NCBI RefSeq assembly: GCF_047501465.1
Contig: NZ_JAZDRL010000002.1
Location: 868,001-932,000, forward strand
DNA length: 64,000 nt
Direction: 5' to 3'
Source: Pseudochelatococcus sp047501465
GTDB taxonomy: Bacteria; Pseudomonadota; Alphaproteobacteria; Rhizobiales; Beijerinckiaceae
Under the pieces are notes generated by a model that saw only the letters and a program-made list of their open reading frames with translations, did not search any database and had not been told where the DNA came from. Made by a program: the position numbers and the translations under genes. Shown here one piece after another: positions 16,345 to 25,490 of the stretch (positions within the stretch are counted from its first letter, which is position 1; each line of letters opens with the position of its first letter).

Positions 16345-16833
16345 ATGAATCGCCCCATATCCGATGTGTGGTTTCACCGCGTGAAATCTGCAACGCGGGA
16401 TCTGGTCAAAATGGCCGGTGGCGTTGTGCGCGCCGGTGAAATCGCCGGTGTCAGCAAAAGCGAGGTCTCGCGCTGGCAAGCTGCGACAGATGCCGACATC
16501 ATTTCGCTACCTGCCGCGCTGGCGCTTGAAGCTGAATGCGGTGTGCCCATGGTGACGACTGCCATGGCTGAATTGAATGGCCGGCGGCTTACCGATCCCC
16601 AAACTGATAATGTTGCCAGTTGCCTGTTGGGTGCTTTCACCGGTTACACACGTGAATCGGCTGAATTGCTTGGCTCCATGTCGCAGGCGCTGGCTGATGG
16701 CAAGGTAACACCTGCAGAGGCAGAGCTAATCAGTCGTTCCATCGCTGATACGGAACAAACACTTACGCGTCTCAAGATGGTCATGGCCGGGATCAAGGTT
16801 GCTGGTTCGGCAACACTTCGCGTGGTGGTGTGA
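16345..16833 (+). CDS. CII-like regulatory HTH protein
   Basis: 162 residues with an N-terminal helix-turn-helix (LVKMAGGVVRAGEIAGVSKSEVSRWQA) and a central domain seen in alphaproteobacterial phage regulators placed between Cro and the replication genes. Position suggests a lambda CII-like or late early regulator. The C-terminal third (AELLGSMSQALADGKVTPAEAELISRSIADTEQ) is helical and probably oligomerises. The family resemblance is by pattern and position. Confidence 0.7.
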   Translation: MNRPISDVWFHRVKSATRDLVKMAGGVVRAGEIAGVSKSEVSRWQAATDADIISLPAALALEAECGVPMVTTAMAELNGRRLTDPQTDNVASCLLGAFTGYTRESAELLGSMSQALADGKVTPAEAELISRSIADTEQTLTRLKMVMAGIKVAGSATLRVVV

Positions 16834-16834
16834 C

Positions 16835-17155
16835 ATGGGTGGCATCACTGAGCTTTCATTTCTTATCAAAGTGCTGGAGCGGCGCGGCTATCGCCATAGC
16901 GTCGCGAAGCATCTGCATGCGCTGTCTCGCGCGCATAAGGCTGCGGCAGTCGGTTTGAGCATTGGGCATCCCAGGCGCGATTATCATGCGCAGGCAGCAG
17001 ATGACTGTTTGGCGTTGGCGGATCTCTACAAGAACGCCGAGCATCCATATATCGACCGTGAGGAAAGCTGGCATGACATGGTCCCATGGCATTCGCCAAT
17101 GCGCGGTGGTGATGTATCGATTTCATCGCCAGCTGGCCTGTGTTCGGAGTTTTGA
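16835..17155 (+). CDS. Hypothetical prophage early protein
   Basis: 106 residues from the ATG at 16835, two bases after the stop of the CII-like gene, and ending just before the primase start. Rich in His, Trp and Arg with a helical middle. No family recognised. Its tight packing in the rightward early operon supports it as a real gene. Confidence 0.6.
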   Translation: MGGITELSFLIKVLERRGYRHSVAKHLHALSRAHKAAAVGLSIGHPRRDYHAQAADDCLALADLYKNAEHPYIDREESWHDMVPWHSPMRGGDVSISSPAGLCSEF

Positions 17156-17157
17156 TC

Positions 17158-18321
17158 ATGGCGCGGATATCTGACTCTGCGCTCGATGATCTACGCGCTC
17201 GCAATCCTGTGCATGAGGTGGCCAGCCGTTGGGTGACCCTTCGGGCGCGACCTGGTGGGCGATATGCTGGGCCATGTCCCATTTGCTCTGCAAACACTGC
17301 ATCGCGCACGGCTGGTCGCTTTGAAGTGACGGCTGATAAATGGGTGTGTGCGGTTTGCTTTGATGGTGGTGATGTTATCCGGCTTGTTGAACGTGTCGAG
17401 GGCAAAAGCTTTCGTGAGGCGGTAGAATCGCTTGGCGGGGCAGGTGAACCAGAGCCGGAACTGATGGCCAAGCGTGAGGCAGAGCGGGAAGAGCGCCGTC
17501 GCCGCGCAGCTGCTGTTGAAGCTGAACGGCGGAATCAGGAGCGGGCTCGTTGTTGGGACATCTGGGGCAGTGCCCAGGCGCGCTCTCCTGGTGCATTGGT
17601 TGCTGCTTATCTACACTTACGCGGCCTTGAAATGCCGGAAACGCGGGCTCTGCGCTCGGCGCTAGACGTGCCGTACTTCCACCCAGGGCCAGATGGCAAG
17701 CCAAAACTACTTTATCGCGGCCACGCAATGCTGGCAGCTATTCAGGATACAGCGGGTACATTCCGAGGTCTGCATATCACCTGGATTGACCTCGATCAGC
17801 CAGATGGCAAGGCATGGATTGCAGATCCTGAAACGGGTGAGCGATTGCCATCCAAAAAGGTGCGAGGCGTCAAGCAGGGGAATGCCATCAGATTGGTGCC
17901 CAGTCTGCATGCGCCTAGCCGTCTGGTGATGGGTGAGGGGATAGAGACGGTGTTGTCGCCCTGGAGCGTCATGCGCCGTGCAGGGCGTGATTTATCGCAG
18001 ACGGCATTCTGGTCATCGGTTGATCTGGGCAATCTTGGCGGGCGTGCGCTGGAGACGGTGCCGCATCCGACAGAGACGGGGCCAAATGGTGCGCCGAGAA
18101 GGGTGCCGGGTGTGATGCCGGATATGTCAGTGGCTGGGATCGTGATCCCTGACAGTGTGACAGATGTCGTGTTGCTGGGGGATGGCGACAGTGATCGCTG
18201 CTTGACCGAAAACACTCTGCGCCGTGCCGCACAAAGGTTTGCAGCCCCAGGTCGCACCATTCGCCTGGCATGGGCACGCGACGGGCTTGATTTCAATGAC
18301 ATGTTGAGGGGGCGCGTATGA
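17158..18321 (+). CDS. DNA primase with CHC2 zinc finger and Toprim domain
   Basis: 387 residues from the ATG at 17158. The N-terminal zinc ribbon has Cys40-x2-Cys43 and Cys64-x2-Cys67. A highly charged linker (about residues 100-135) follows, then a Toprim-type domain with VMGEGIETVLS (catalytic Glu) and LLGDGDSD (the paired Asp). It makes RNA primers for phage DNA replication. Its stop overlaps the methyltransferase start (ATGA), so translation is coupled. The neighbouring D5 primase-helicase suggests that both act at the iteron-bearing region downstream. Confidence 0.9.
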   Translation: MARISDSALDDLRARNPVHEVASRWVTLRARPGGRYAGPCPICSANTASRTAGRFEVTADKWVCAVCFDGGDVIRLVERVEGKSFREAVESLGGAGEPEPELMAKREAEREERRRRAAAVEAERRNQERARCWDIWGSAQARSPGALVAAYLHLRGLEMPETRALRSALDVPYFHPGPDGKPKLLYRGHAMLAAIQDTAGTFRGLHITWIDLDQPDGKAWIADPETGERLPSKKVRGVKQGNAIRLVPSLHAPSRLVMGEGIETVLSPWSVMRRAGRDLSQTAFWSSVDLGNLGGRALETVPHPTETGPNGAPRRVPGVMPDMSVAGIVIPDSVTDVVLLGDGDSDRCLTENTLRRAAQRFAAPGRTIRLAWARDGLDFNDMLRGRV

Positions 18322-18902
18322 AACAGGGTGCGTCACGTCACGCTCTAGTAGATAGGGCAAACGATTTTTATGAAACGCCGCGTGAGGCTACTTTAGCTCT
18401 GCTTAGGAATGAGCCATTTTCTGGGGTTATCTGGGAACCGTGCGCAGGCCGGGGGGCCATCTCGCGTGAGCTTGAGGCTGCTGGCCATACAGTTGTTAAG
18501 CAGGATCTGGTTTCTTGGCCAGAAGCAGATAATGAAATTAAGACGCCGATTGATTTTCTTATGGAGCAAGTAGCGCCCTCAGGTTGCAGCTGCATAGTGA
18601 CAAACCCGCCATATAAATTAAGTGATGAGTTTATCAGGCACGGCCTTTCATTGGTCGGCAAGGTCGTAGTTCTTTTACGTCTTATGGCTCTTGAAGGAGC
18701 TAAAAGGTCTGATTTGATTGATAGTCATCTTGTACGTGTTTGGGCTGGTATAGAGCGTCTTCCTATGATGCATAGATATGGCTGGGAAGGGCGCAAAAAT
18801 GGCAATTCGGGCGCACCATTTGCTTGGTTTGTTTTTGAAGCTGCTCCACGTGGTGTAAGGCCAATAGAGCTGCGGCGCATTTCTTGGAGAAATGGCGCAT
18901 GA
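18318..18902 (+). CDS. Phage adenine-specific DNA methyltransferase
   Basis: 194 residues with motif I as EPCAGRG (40-46) and the catalytic NPPY (96-99), the signature of N6-adenine methyltransferases. There is no nearby restriction enzyme, so it is an orphan modification enzyme that may protect phage DNA or time replication. It overlaps both neighbours by four bases in the replication operon. Small size means a compact target-recognition region, and the specificity cannot be predicted. Confidence 0.85.
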   Translation: MKQGASRHALVDRANDFYETPREATLALLRNEPFSGVIWEPCAGRGAISRELEAAGHTVVKQDLVSWPEADNEIKTPIDFLMEQVAPSGCSCIVTNPPYKLSDEFIRHGLSLVGKVVVLLRLMALEGAKRSDLIDSHLVRVWAGIERLPMMHRYGWEGRKNGNSGAPFAWFVFEAAPRGVRPIELRRISWRNGA

Positions 18903-20611
18903 ATAATGAAGCAAGCCATGCTATCGCGGCCGCCATTGATGATGCTGAGGTAATCCTTGCCGGGGCAGCCAATCCTCCGCAGCCACCTGAAGATGAGCAT
19001 CCAGTTTCTACTTATTCGCCACCTTCACTGGAGATCATACGGACCTGCGCCAAGCTGGACCAGAATGACACGGATAATGGCAAGCGTCTGATTGCTCATT
19101 TCGGGGCTGATATCCTGTTCGTGCGGGAAATTGGCGCGCATATCTGGAATGGCACCCATTGGGATCCCGATGGCGGGCAGGATGCTATCGAGCGTTATGC
19201 GCAGGAGGTTGCACGGCGCATCAAGCTTGAAAGCGGGGCTATCATGCCATCGGAGGCTGATGCTAAAGCAATCGAGGCATTCGAAAAGCTTAGAGGCCTG
19301 CCTGAGGATGGTCTCAGTGATGGTGATCGTGCTGTTATCAAACGGGGCGCGGATTGCGCTGCGAGATTGGCAAAAAAAAGGGCTGACAGGTACAAGTTTG
19401 CCGTCTCCTGCGGAAACAGAGCGCGGACTGTTGCCATGATTGCGCAGGCCCAGCCGCATCGGTCTGTGGCTCCCGCAGCCCTCGATTCCGATCCGATGGC
19501 TTTCAACGTTCAAAACGGGACGCTTATTTTCCGGCGATGGATGGAAGAGGTGGAGGATCTGGAATGTCCTGATCCGTCAGAACGGCGCTTGAGTAAGCGT
19601 GTCCGTGTGTCAGCCTCGCTAATTCCGCATGATCGTGAGCGGCTAATCGCAAAGATCGCGCCTTTTGTGTATGACAAGCGTGCCAGATGTCCGCATTTTT
19701 TCAAGTTCTTGCGGCGCATGCAACCCGATCGAACGCAAAGGCGATTTTTGCAGACAGCTGTCGGCCGGGCCATGATCGGTGGCGCTACAACTCAAGCTCT
19801 GATTTTTCTTTATGGTGATGGTGCAAACGGCAAATCCGTCTTCATGGAAGTGATTGCGGAATTGCTGGGCGCTTATGCCGGTCGCCTCAAGCCAGAAACA
19901 ATTACTGGCTCGCTTGAGGGGCGGGGCGATCAGGCAACGCCAGATATCGCACGTCTGGCTGGCAAGCGCTTTGTTGCCATCGCTGAGCTGGGGCGTGGTG
20001 CGCCATTGCGCGAAAGTCTTGTCAAAACCATGACAGGTGGCGAGCCCATGCCTGCACGCCATCTCAACAAGGGCTTTTTTGACCTTGTGCCAGAGTTTAT
20101 TCCCTTCATGTCCGGCAATGACTTGCCTGAAGTCGGTGGACTTGACCATGGTATCTGGCGACGCCTGAAGTTTGTCCATTGGCCAGTGAAAATTCCGCCA
20201 GAAGAACAAAGGCCTTTGCGTGAAATGGTGGATGGTATGCTGGCGGAAGCGCCGGGCATCCTCAACTGGGCCATTGAAGGGGCCTTGAGATTTCTGCGTG
20301 ATGGTTTGCGTGATCCGCCGAATGTCACTGCACTGACGGCAGCGCACAGGGAGGACCTTGATCCCGTGGGGGCATTCCTCACTGCCTGTGTGCGAACCCG
20401 TGAGGGTAGCGAGGTGCAGGCTCGGTCCATGTTTGAGGCGTTTGTCAGCTATTGCGAAGCGAATGCCATTCGTGCCTGGAAGGAAACAGCCTTTGGCCGT
20501 GCGCTGAAAAAGAAGGGGCTGGTGCGTGATGACAAGCGTATTCGGCGCTGGGTGGATGTCGAGTTGTTTGACGTGCCGCATCGGCCTGAGCCCCGCAGCC
20601 CCTACGACTAA
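18899..20611 (+). CDS. D5/P4-family primase-helicase
   Basis: 570 residues from the ATG at 18899, which overlaps the methyltransferase stop. The N-terminal part fits the D5_N domain found in phage and plasmid primases. The C-terminal helicase has Walker A YGDGANGKSVF near residue 300 and a following ELGRGAPLRES segment and MSGNDLPEV of SF3 helicases. It unwinds the origin and works with the CHC2 primase. It is followed by a terminator and the iteron array, so the replication module is complete. Confidence 0.9.
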   Translation: MNNEASHAIAAAIDDAEVILAGAANPPQPPEDEHPVSTYSPPSLEIIRTCAKLDQNDTDNGKRLIAHFGADILFVREIGAHIWNGTHWDPDGGQDAIERYAQEVARRIKLESGAIMPSEADAKAIEAFEKLRGLPEDGLSDGDRAVIKRGADCAARLAKKRADRYKFAVSCGNRARTVAMIAQAQPHRSVAPAALDSDPMAFNVQNGTLIFRRWMEEVEDLECPDPSERRLSKRVRVSASLIPHDRERLIAKIAPFVYDKRARCPHFFKFLRRMQPDRTQRRFLQTAVGRAMIGGATTQALIFLYGDGANGKSVFMEVIAELLGAYAGRLKPETITGSLEGRGDQATPDIARLAGKRFVAIAELGRGAPLRESLVKTMTGGEPMPARHLNKGFFDLVPEFIPFMSGNDLPEVGGLDHGIWRRLKFVHWPVKIPPEEQRPLREMVDGMLAEAPGILNWAIEGALRFLRDGLRDPPNVTALTAAHREDLDPVGAFLTACVRTREGSEVQARSMFEAFVSYCEANAIRAWKETAFGRALKKKGLVRDDKRIRRWVDVELFDVPHRPEPRSPYD

Positions 20612-20626
20612 GGCATCAAGCAGGCA

Positions 20627-20674
20627 AAAACCCTCGCAAAAGCGCGATAGTTGCGATGGTTTTGCGAGGGTTTT
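20627..20674 (+). terminator. Terminator after the replication operon
   Basis: AAAACCCTCGCAAAA and TTTTGCGAGGGTTTT form a perfect 15-bp stem with an 18-base loop. The loop contains one exact and most of one near-exact iteron, so the structure might also have a role in the origin. Confidence 0.7.
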
Positions 20675-20923
20675 CAAGGAACTATCGCAGTCGAATTAAT
20701 TAGCGGTGTCAGCCACTTAATGGCGCTCCGCGATAGTTGCGATAGTTTTCTCGCGTGTGTGTATGTGAATAGGGCTCCGGGTATAGAGAGAATATATTTT
20801 CTATACACGTTACGGGAATAACTATCGCAACTATCGCGATAACTAAATAACATATTGAAAAACAAAATAAAAATAGCTGCGATAGTTTGTCGCTAACTAT
20901 CGAAAAACTATCGCAACTATCGC
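20644..20923. repeat. Iteron array, candidate prophage replication origin
   Basis: Nine exact copies of GCGATAGTT (or its complement AACTATCGC) lie at 20644, 20680, 20730, 20739, 20820, 20829, 20879, 20906 and 20915, with two one-mismatch copies at 20653 and 20895. Three exact pairs are head-to-tail with no gap (20730/20739, 20820/20829, 20906/20915), and an AT-rich tract lies among them. Position right behind the primase and helicase genes supports an origin with initiator-binding repeats. Confidence 0.78.
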
Positions 20924-20957
20924 AGACAACCATAAACTAGCAAAACAGGGGCAGGCA

Positions 20958-21806
20958 ATGCGGACCATCACCATCGAGCAGGCGTTGCGTTGGGCTTACG
21001 TGGATGAGTTGCCAAAAGCGCCATCCTTGGGCAATCGGCTTACCCCAGCGAGCTTTCCGCGCGGCTGGGAGAGCGTGGAGCATTTTGGCGATTACCTGGC
21101 GATTGTTGATGTCTCGCCTCGGCCGGAAAACGCTTTTGGGCTTGTGCCTGACTTTTCCGCAGCTGATGTGCCGCATGAAGATGCAGTGCGTATTCATGAG
21201 GCAGTGATGGAGCTCAATCGCTGCCCGGTGGTGGTGCCGCAGGATTGGTACCCGTTGGCTGATATGGATGGTCTTGATGGATTGGGATATCTGGCGGTTG
21301 AGCATGCGCTTGAGCGGATTGCGCCTGTTGGTGCTGATGGTGAGCGCTGGATGAAAGCGCGCCCTGCTGCCCTCATTCAGCGCCATGCCATTTTGGGTGG
21401 TTCGCCGGACTGGGAGAGTGAACCGATTGAAAGGCGGTTTGTTAGTGAGTTTGGTAAGCCGCTGTGGTTCCGCCTTGAGCAAGTGGAAATAACGCCAACG
21501 GATAAAAAGCTGGGTATTGCTGCTGAGGTGATCACTGTTGAGGTGGATGGGAGAAACGAACGCACACGTCGTCCCTATGCTGATGCTTATCGCAAAGAGG
21601 AGCTACATCCTGATCCACTGCACCTGATCATGCACCGTGCGGAATATGAGGTCTGGCATCAGGGGCTGGAAAGGCTTGTGGATGCTCTGTCAGGTCATTT
21701 GATGTCATTCAACGTAATCCCAACAAATCGCCACCAGCGGCCATGGGAGGCGATTCACGGGGATAATTTGCGCGATGCCAAAAACAGAAATGTAGAAATC
21801 TCTTGA
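20958..21806 (+). CDS. Hypothetical prophage protein after the origin
   Basis: 282 residues with an ATG start preceded by GGGGCAGG. The sequence is Trp, Pro and acidic-rich with no visible membrane span or signal peptide. A segment around ELHPDPLHLIMHRAEYEVWHQGLERL near the C-terminus looks like a conserved core in related phage proteins, but I cannot name it. Being next to the origin it might act in replication or be the switch to late genes; this is guesswork. Confidence 0.7.
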   Translation: MRTITIEQALRWAYVDELPKAPSLGNRLTPASFPRGWESVEHFGDYLAIVDVSPRPENAFGLVPDFSAADVPHEDAVRIHEAVMELNRCPVVVPQDWYPLADMDGLDGLGYLAVEHALERIAPVGADGERWMKARPAALIQRHAILGGSPDWESEPIERRFVSEFGKPLWFRLEQVEITPTDKKLGIAAEVITVEVDGRNERTRRPYADAYRKEELHPDPLHLIMHRAEYEVWHQGLERLVDALSGHLMSFNVIPTNRHQRPWEAIHGDNLRDAKNRNVEIS

Positions 21807-21865
21807 CTTGCGCCAGCTGCTTGACATAGGGTTGTCCACGGTGAAAAGCCACAAAGAAGATATGA

Positions 21866-21896
21866 CCTCGCAACCTGATTGGCGGCGGGGTTTTTT
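21866..21896 (+). terminator. Probable terminator before the structural genes
   Basis: CCTCGC and GCGGGG pair (one G-T) across a 13-base loop and are followed by TTTTTT. It separates early from late transcription units. Confidence 0.5.
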
Positions 21897-21921
21897 GTTG
21901 TCTGTTTGGGCGAGGTGACCG

Positions 21922-22530
21922 ATGGCAGGTGTAGTCAAGGTTGCATGGGCCGATGATACTCTTAAGCGCTACGCCAATCGGCTTAAGACGTTGAATGACC
22001 GCTTCCCGGTTATTTTGCCACGTATAATTAATCAGGTTGGTAATAAGGCCAAAACCCAGGTCATCCGCAAGCTAACAGGCCAGACAGGGTTGCCTCGGAA
22101 AACCATCGTCAAAGCCATTGGTAATCCAGCAACTGCAAGATCAAATGCCCGTCTTTCCTATGAGATGGTTACGCGGGGTGGTTATGTTCGTCTGAAATAT
22201 CTGAAGCCTCGGGAAATGATGCCAGGTGTTATTGCCAGGCCTTTTGGCAAGGCTACACTCTATCCGGGTGCATTTATGAAAGGCGGTGCCTTTCCTAAGC
22301 GCAAATTCGTTGATGAGTTTGGTGGGCATATCTATCGACGCCTTGGCTATGACAACCGCCGTGACGGTTCAAGAGGCGATCGTATTACTCAAGTACGATC
22401 TGAAATGGCAATCCCGAATGAAATGACAACGGGTGCAACCAAAGCGGCTTTCGAAAAGACGGCGGGGCCATTGCTTCAGGAGCGGGTTGAGAAAGTGCTG
22501 GCCACCTATACGCTGAAGGGGCTGATATGA
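21922..22530 (+). CDS. Minor tail protein Z-like protein
   Basis: 202 basic residues resembling the lambda gpZ/minor_tail_Z family: a helical N-terminus (DTLKRYANRLKTLNDRFPVILPRIINQVGNKAKTQVIRKL begins the pattern), then beta segments with ARPFGKATLYPGAF. It probably acts in joining or terminating the tail. It is unusual that it precedes the terminase genes, so its place in the late operon is displaced relative to lambda. The family call is moderate. Confidence 0.65.
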   Translation: MAGVVKVAWADDTLKRYANRLKTLNDRFPVILPRIINQVGNKAKTQVIRKLTGQTGLPRKTIVKAIGNPATARSNARLSYEMVTRGGYVRLKYLKPREMMPGVIARPFGKATLYPGAFMKGGAFPKRKFVDEFGGHIYRRLGYDNRRDGSRGDRITQVRSEMAIPNEMTTGATKAAFEKTAGPLLQERVEKVLATYTLKGLI

Positions 22531-22691
22531 GACGTGCCGGAGCCAAGCCCAGATGCCCGATCGATCCCCCCGGTTTGGGTCCTTCCCAGAGGGGTACAAA
22601 TAGCGGGGGTACATACCTGCGGGATTTCGCCAGACATCCATTAAAATCAAGCCTAAAAATGGGCTAAAATTAAAGATTGGGTTTTTTAGCG
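22531..22691 (+). other. Candidate cos region upstream of the terminase genes
   Basis: A 161-base non-coding segment directly before the small terminase, where cos sites lie in lambda-type phages. It has a GC-rich core (CCCCCCGGTTTGGGTCCTTC at 22565-22584), then AGAGGGG and GCGGGGG. The placement and composition suggest the packaging cleavage site, but I cannot define the nick positions. Confidence 0.35.
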
Positions 22692-23348
22692 ATGACAGAA
22701 ATACCTGATGTCGTTTCAAGATCCCAATTTGCTGCTTTATGTGGCGTTTCACCTGGGCGGGTTACACAGTGGGTGAAAGCACGTCAAATTGATGATGCTG
22801 CGCTTGACGGCTCTGGGCGTGGCTCAAAGATCCGTGTGAAAATTGCTGCTGAACAATTAGGTATAAGGCTCAATGTTAATCAGCGGTTTGGGTTGAATGG
22901 TATTGGTACTCGATTGCCGCTTGAAGAGGATGAAGCGCCTGAGCTCAAGCATGTTCCTCTCATTCCCGTAGAGGCACCAAAGTCAACTGCTAGCACGATC
23001 GAGTCCAGGATTGCTGCCGAGAAGTTGGCGCAAGCTGAAATGACCACCGCACGTATGCAGCGCGAGGAAATGGCAGCGCGAGGGGTCTATGCGGTCTCAA
23101 AAGTTGCTGAAGCGGAAATGGTGCGATTGGCGGCATCAATGCTGACGGTCTTTGAAGGCGCATTATCGGATTTTGCGTCAGCGATTGCAGGTCAGTTTGA
23201 GCTACCGTCTCGCGATGTGCTGCATTTGCTACGCCAGCAATTCAGAGAGGTGCGCGAGCGGGCCGCTGCAACTTGCCAACTTGAGATGGAAGGTTTGCCC
23301 GAATTTATCGAAGCGCCTGACTCTGACGACACAAGCGTGGTGGAATAA
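22692..23348 (+). CDS. Terminase small subunit (Nu1-like)
   Basis: 218 residues from the ATG at 22692. The N-terminus carries an HTH (SRSQFAALCGVSPGRVTQWVKARQI) typical of Nu1-type small terminases. A long helical C-terminal part (REVRERAAATCQLEMEG) probably contacts the large subunit. It recognises the cos region on the phage genome. It lies six bases before the large subunit gene. Confidence 0.8.
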   Translation: MTEIPDVVSRSQFAALCGVSPGRVTQWVKARQIDDAALDGSGRGSKIRVKIAAEQLGIRLNVNQRFGLNGIGTRLPLEEDEAPELKHVPLIPVEAPKSTASTIESRIAAEKLAQAEMTTARMQREEMAARGVYAVSKVAEAEMVRLAASMLTVFEGALSDFASAIAGQFELPSRDVLHLLRQQFREVRERAAATCQLEMEGLPEFIEAPDSDDTSVVE

Positions 23349-23353
23349 AGATC

Positions 23354-25273
23354 GTGCCAGTTATCCTTGCGAATGCGGCTTATTTAGCAAGCCGTGCGAT
23401 GGCGCTTGTTCTGAAGCCGCCGCCGCCTGTCGATTTTGAAGATTGGGCGATTAACAATGTCGTCTTTGATGAGCGTGAGTCCTCATTTGCAGGGCCATAT
23501 AATCCTAATGCATTCCCTTATTTCTCGGAAATTCTGCGGGCATTGGGACCGGATGATCCATGCAGGTTTGTGACCTTTGCCAAGTCAGCGCAGTGCGGCG
23601 GCACGGTTCTGGCCAATATCTTTGTGCTGGGTGCTAGCCATCTGGCGCCAAGCAACGTTTTGTATGTTCATCCGACAGAGGATAACGCTCGTCGCTGGAG
23701 CCGGATGAAGTTGGCTCCGATGCTTTCCAATACGCGTGTGCTGCGCGAAATCTTTTCGTCCAAGTCACGTGATGGAGCAGATAGCGTCTTCTATAAGGAG
23801 AGGATGGATGGTCGCGGTGCTATCCTGATCTCAGGGGCAAACTCACCAGCATCGCTATCGATGATATCGATCAGAAGACAGGTGCAGGATGACTTGTCCA
23901 AGTGGGATATCAATGTGGCTGGTGATCCAGAACAGCAGGCAGACAGTCGCTCGCGCGCAGAAGAGTTTGCGAAGATATTCAAGATCTCGACACCGATGGT
24001 TGCGCCTGGTTGCCGCATTACTCGTAACTTTCAGGCAGGGTCGCAGGAATATTTCGAAGTTCCATGCCCTCACTGCGGTCATTACCAAACGCTGGAATGG
24101 GAGAATTTTCAGGACACCATTGATGAAGAGCACCCTGAAAAGGCGTGTTTTACCTGCACGGACTGTGGAGCTCTTATCATGGAGCATCACCGCCCAGGTA
24201 TGTTGAAGCAGGGCAAGTGGGTTGCTCTTAATCCGCAAGCTGCTCGTGAACATCGCTCATTCTATCTTTGGTCAGCTTATTCACCGCTGCAAAGCTTTGA
24301 ACGTATTGCGCGGGAATACCTAAAGTCAAAAGGCGATCCTGCGGCTGAGCAGGTGTTTCTGAACGACACAGTAGGCAAGGCTTATCAAGCACAAGGTGAA
24401 GCGCCTCCATGGGAGATGCTGCGCCAGCGTGCAGAAGAGACTGGTTATCGACGTGGCACCATTCCTGCTGGCGGCCTTGTAGTCACCGTTGGTGTGGACT
24501 GCAATAAGGATTTTATTGCATGGCAAGCCGTTGCCTGGTCGCGGGATGGGCGGCGCTTTGTGATTGATGCTGGTACGATCAACGGTCACATCAGTGAGCA
24601 AAGATGTCATGATGGGCTTGATGATCTGCTGAAATCCACCTGGGTAAATTCGGTGGGTAGGAAGATCGGCATCGACCTTATGGCGATAGACGGTAACGAC
24701 TCTACTGAAGATGTTTTTGGTTGGGTCGGCCGTCATCCCATCTCAAAAGTTATCATGATCCGAGGCATTCCTAACGAAAATGTCCCTTTGGTCGCACTGG
24801 TCAAGAAGCAGAGAAGTAACACTAACGGTAAAGTGCTCAAGCGATCCCGCCGCTTCTACAACATCAATCAGGCGGTGTTTAAAATGGGATTGTACCGCAA
24901 TCTCATGCGGGAAGATCCGTTGGCAAAAGGTTATGTGGGGTTTCCGGCTGGGCTCGAAGATTCCTACTTTCATGAACTGACGGCAGAGCGGCGTAAGCCC
25001 ATTCGTCAACGGGATGGTTTCATCAAATACCTTTGGACGAAAGTCGATCCAAACCAGAGAAATGAGATGCTCGATACCATGGTGCAGGCTGAGGCTGCTG
25101 CAACCAAGTTCGGCATCCGCGATATGCTGGATACGCGTTGGGACAGGTTAGAGGCAGAAAGAGAAGCGCCATTACAGGAGGCGCAACTTGATCTTGAAGA
25201 TCAGCTATTCCTGCCGTCACAACAGCCGCGTACTGCTCATGTGCCGAAAATCAAGAAATCAGATTGGCTTTAA
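23354..25273 (+). CDS. Terminase large subunit, GpA family
   Basis: 639 residues from a GTG start. The ATPase part begins near FCEWA-like text (FEDWAINNVVFDERESS) and has FAKSAQCGGTVLANIF as the Walker A region, typical of GpA where the lysine is displaced. A zinc ribbon with CPHCGHYQTLEW and CFTCTDCGAL follows. The nuclease half contains GVDCNKDFIAWQAVAW and later DNGN-like and ENV segments. It cuts concatemers and drives DNA into the prohead together with the small subunit and portal. Confidence 0.93.
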   Translation: MPVILANAAYLASRAMALVLKPPPPVDFEDWAINNVVFDERESSFAGPYNPNAFPYFSEILRALGPDDPCRFVTFAKSAQCGGTVLANIFVLGASHLAPSNVLYVHPTEDNARRWSRMKLAPMLSNTRVLREIFSSKSRDGADSVFYKERMDGRGAILISGANSPASLSMISIRRQVQDDLSKWDINVAGDPEQQADSRSRAEEFAKIFKISTPMVAPGCRITRNFQAGSQEYFEVPCPHCGHYQTLEWENFQDTIDEEHPEKACFTCTDCGALIMEHHRPGMLKQGKWVALNPQAAREHRSFYLWSAYSPLQSFERIAREYLKSKGDPAAEQVFLNDTVGKAYQAQGEAPPWEMLRQRAEETGYRRGTIPAGGLVVTVGVDCNKDFIAWQAVAWSRDGRRFVIDAGTINGHISEQRCHDGLDDLLKSTWVNSVGRKIGIDLMAIDGNDSTEDVFGWVGRHPISKVIMIRGIPNENVPLVALVKKQRSNTNGKVLKRSRRFYNINQAVFKMGLYRNLMREDPLAKGYVGFPAGLEDSYFHELTAERRKPIRQRDGFIKYLWTKVDPNQRNEMLDTMVQAEAAATKFGIRDMLDTRWDRLEAEREAPLQEAQLDLEDQLFLPSQQPRTAHVPKIKKSDWL

Positions 25274-25280
25274 GGAGGCA

Positions 25281-25487
25281 ATGATGTCGAGCATTGATGA
25301 TCGTATCGCTGCCCTTACAGAAGCGATCGCCATGGGTGCAAAGCGTGTGACGTTCCATTCAGGAGGCACGCGCCGAGAAGTGGAGTATCATTCGCTTAAG
25401 GAAATGCAGGATCTTCTCGATCGCTTGAAAGCAGAGCAGGCTTTAGCGCAAAGACGAAAATCTCCGATCATTCTGGTGGCGAACTAG
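25281..25487 (+). CDS. gpW-like head-tail joining protein
   Basis: 68 residues from an ATG preceded by a perfect AAGGAGG. The pattern DDRIAALTEAIAMGAKRVTF then GTRREVEYHSLKEMQDLLDRL is that of lambda gpW, which sits at the portal vertex and helps to attach the tail. It lies between terminase and portal as in lambda. Confidence 0.88.
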   Translation: MMSSIDDRIAALTEAIAMGAKRVTFHSGGTRREVEYHSLKEMQDLLDRLKAEQALAQRRKSPIILVAN

Positions 25488-25490
25488 CTC

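Noticed and set aside
19643..20677. Minus-strand open frame of 344 codons over the D5 primase-helicase
   Set aside because: Antisense shadow of a clear gene; it resembles no family and crosses the terminator at 20627-20674.
20644..20923. CRISPR array
   Set aside because: The repeats are 9 bases, in both orientations and without even spacers, so they are iterons. No other regular repeat-spacer array was seen in the window.
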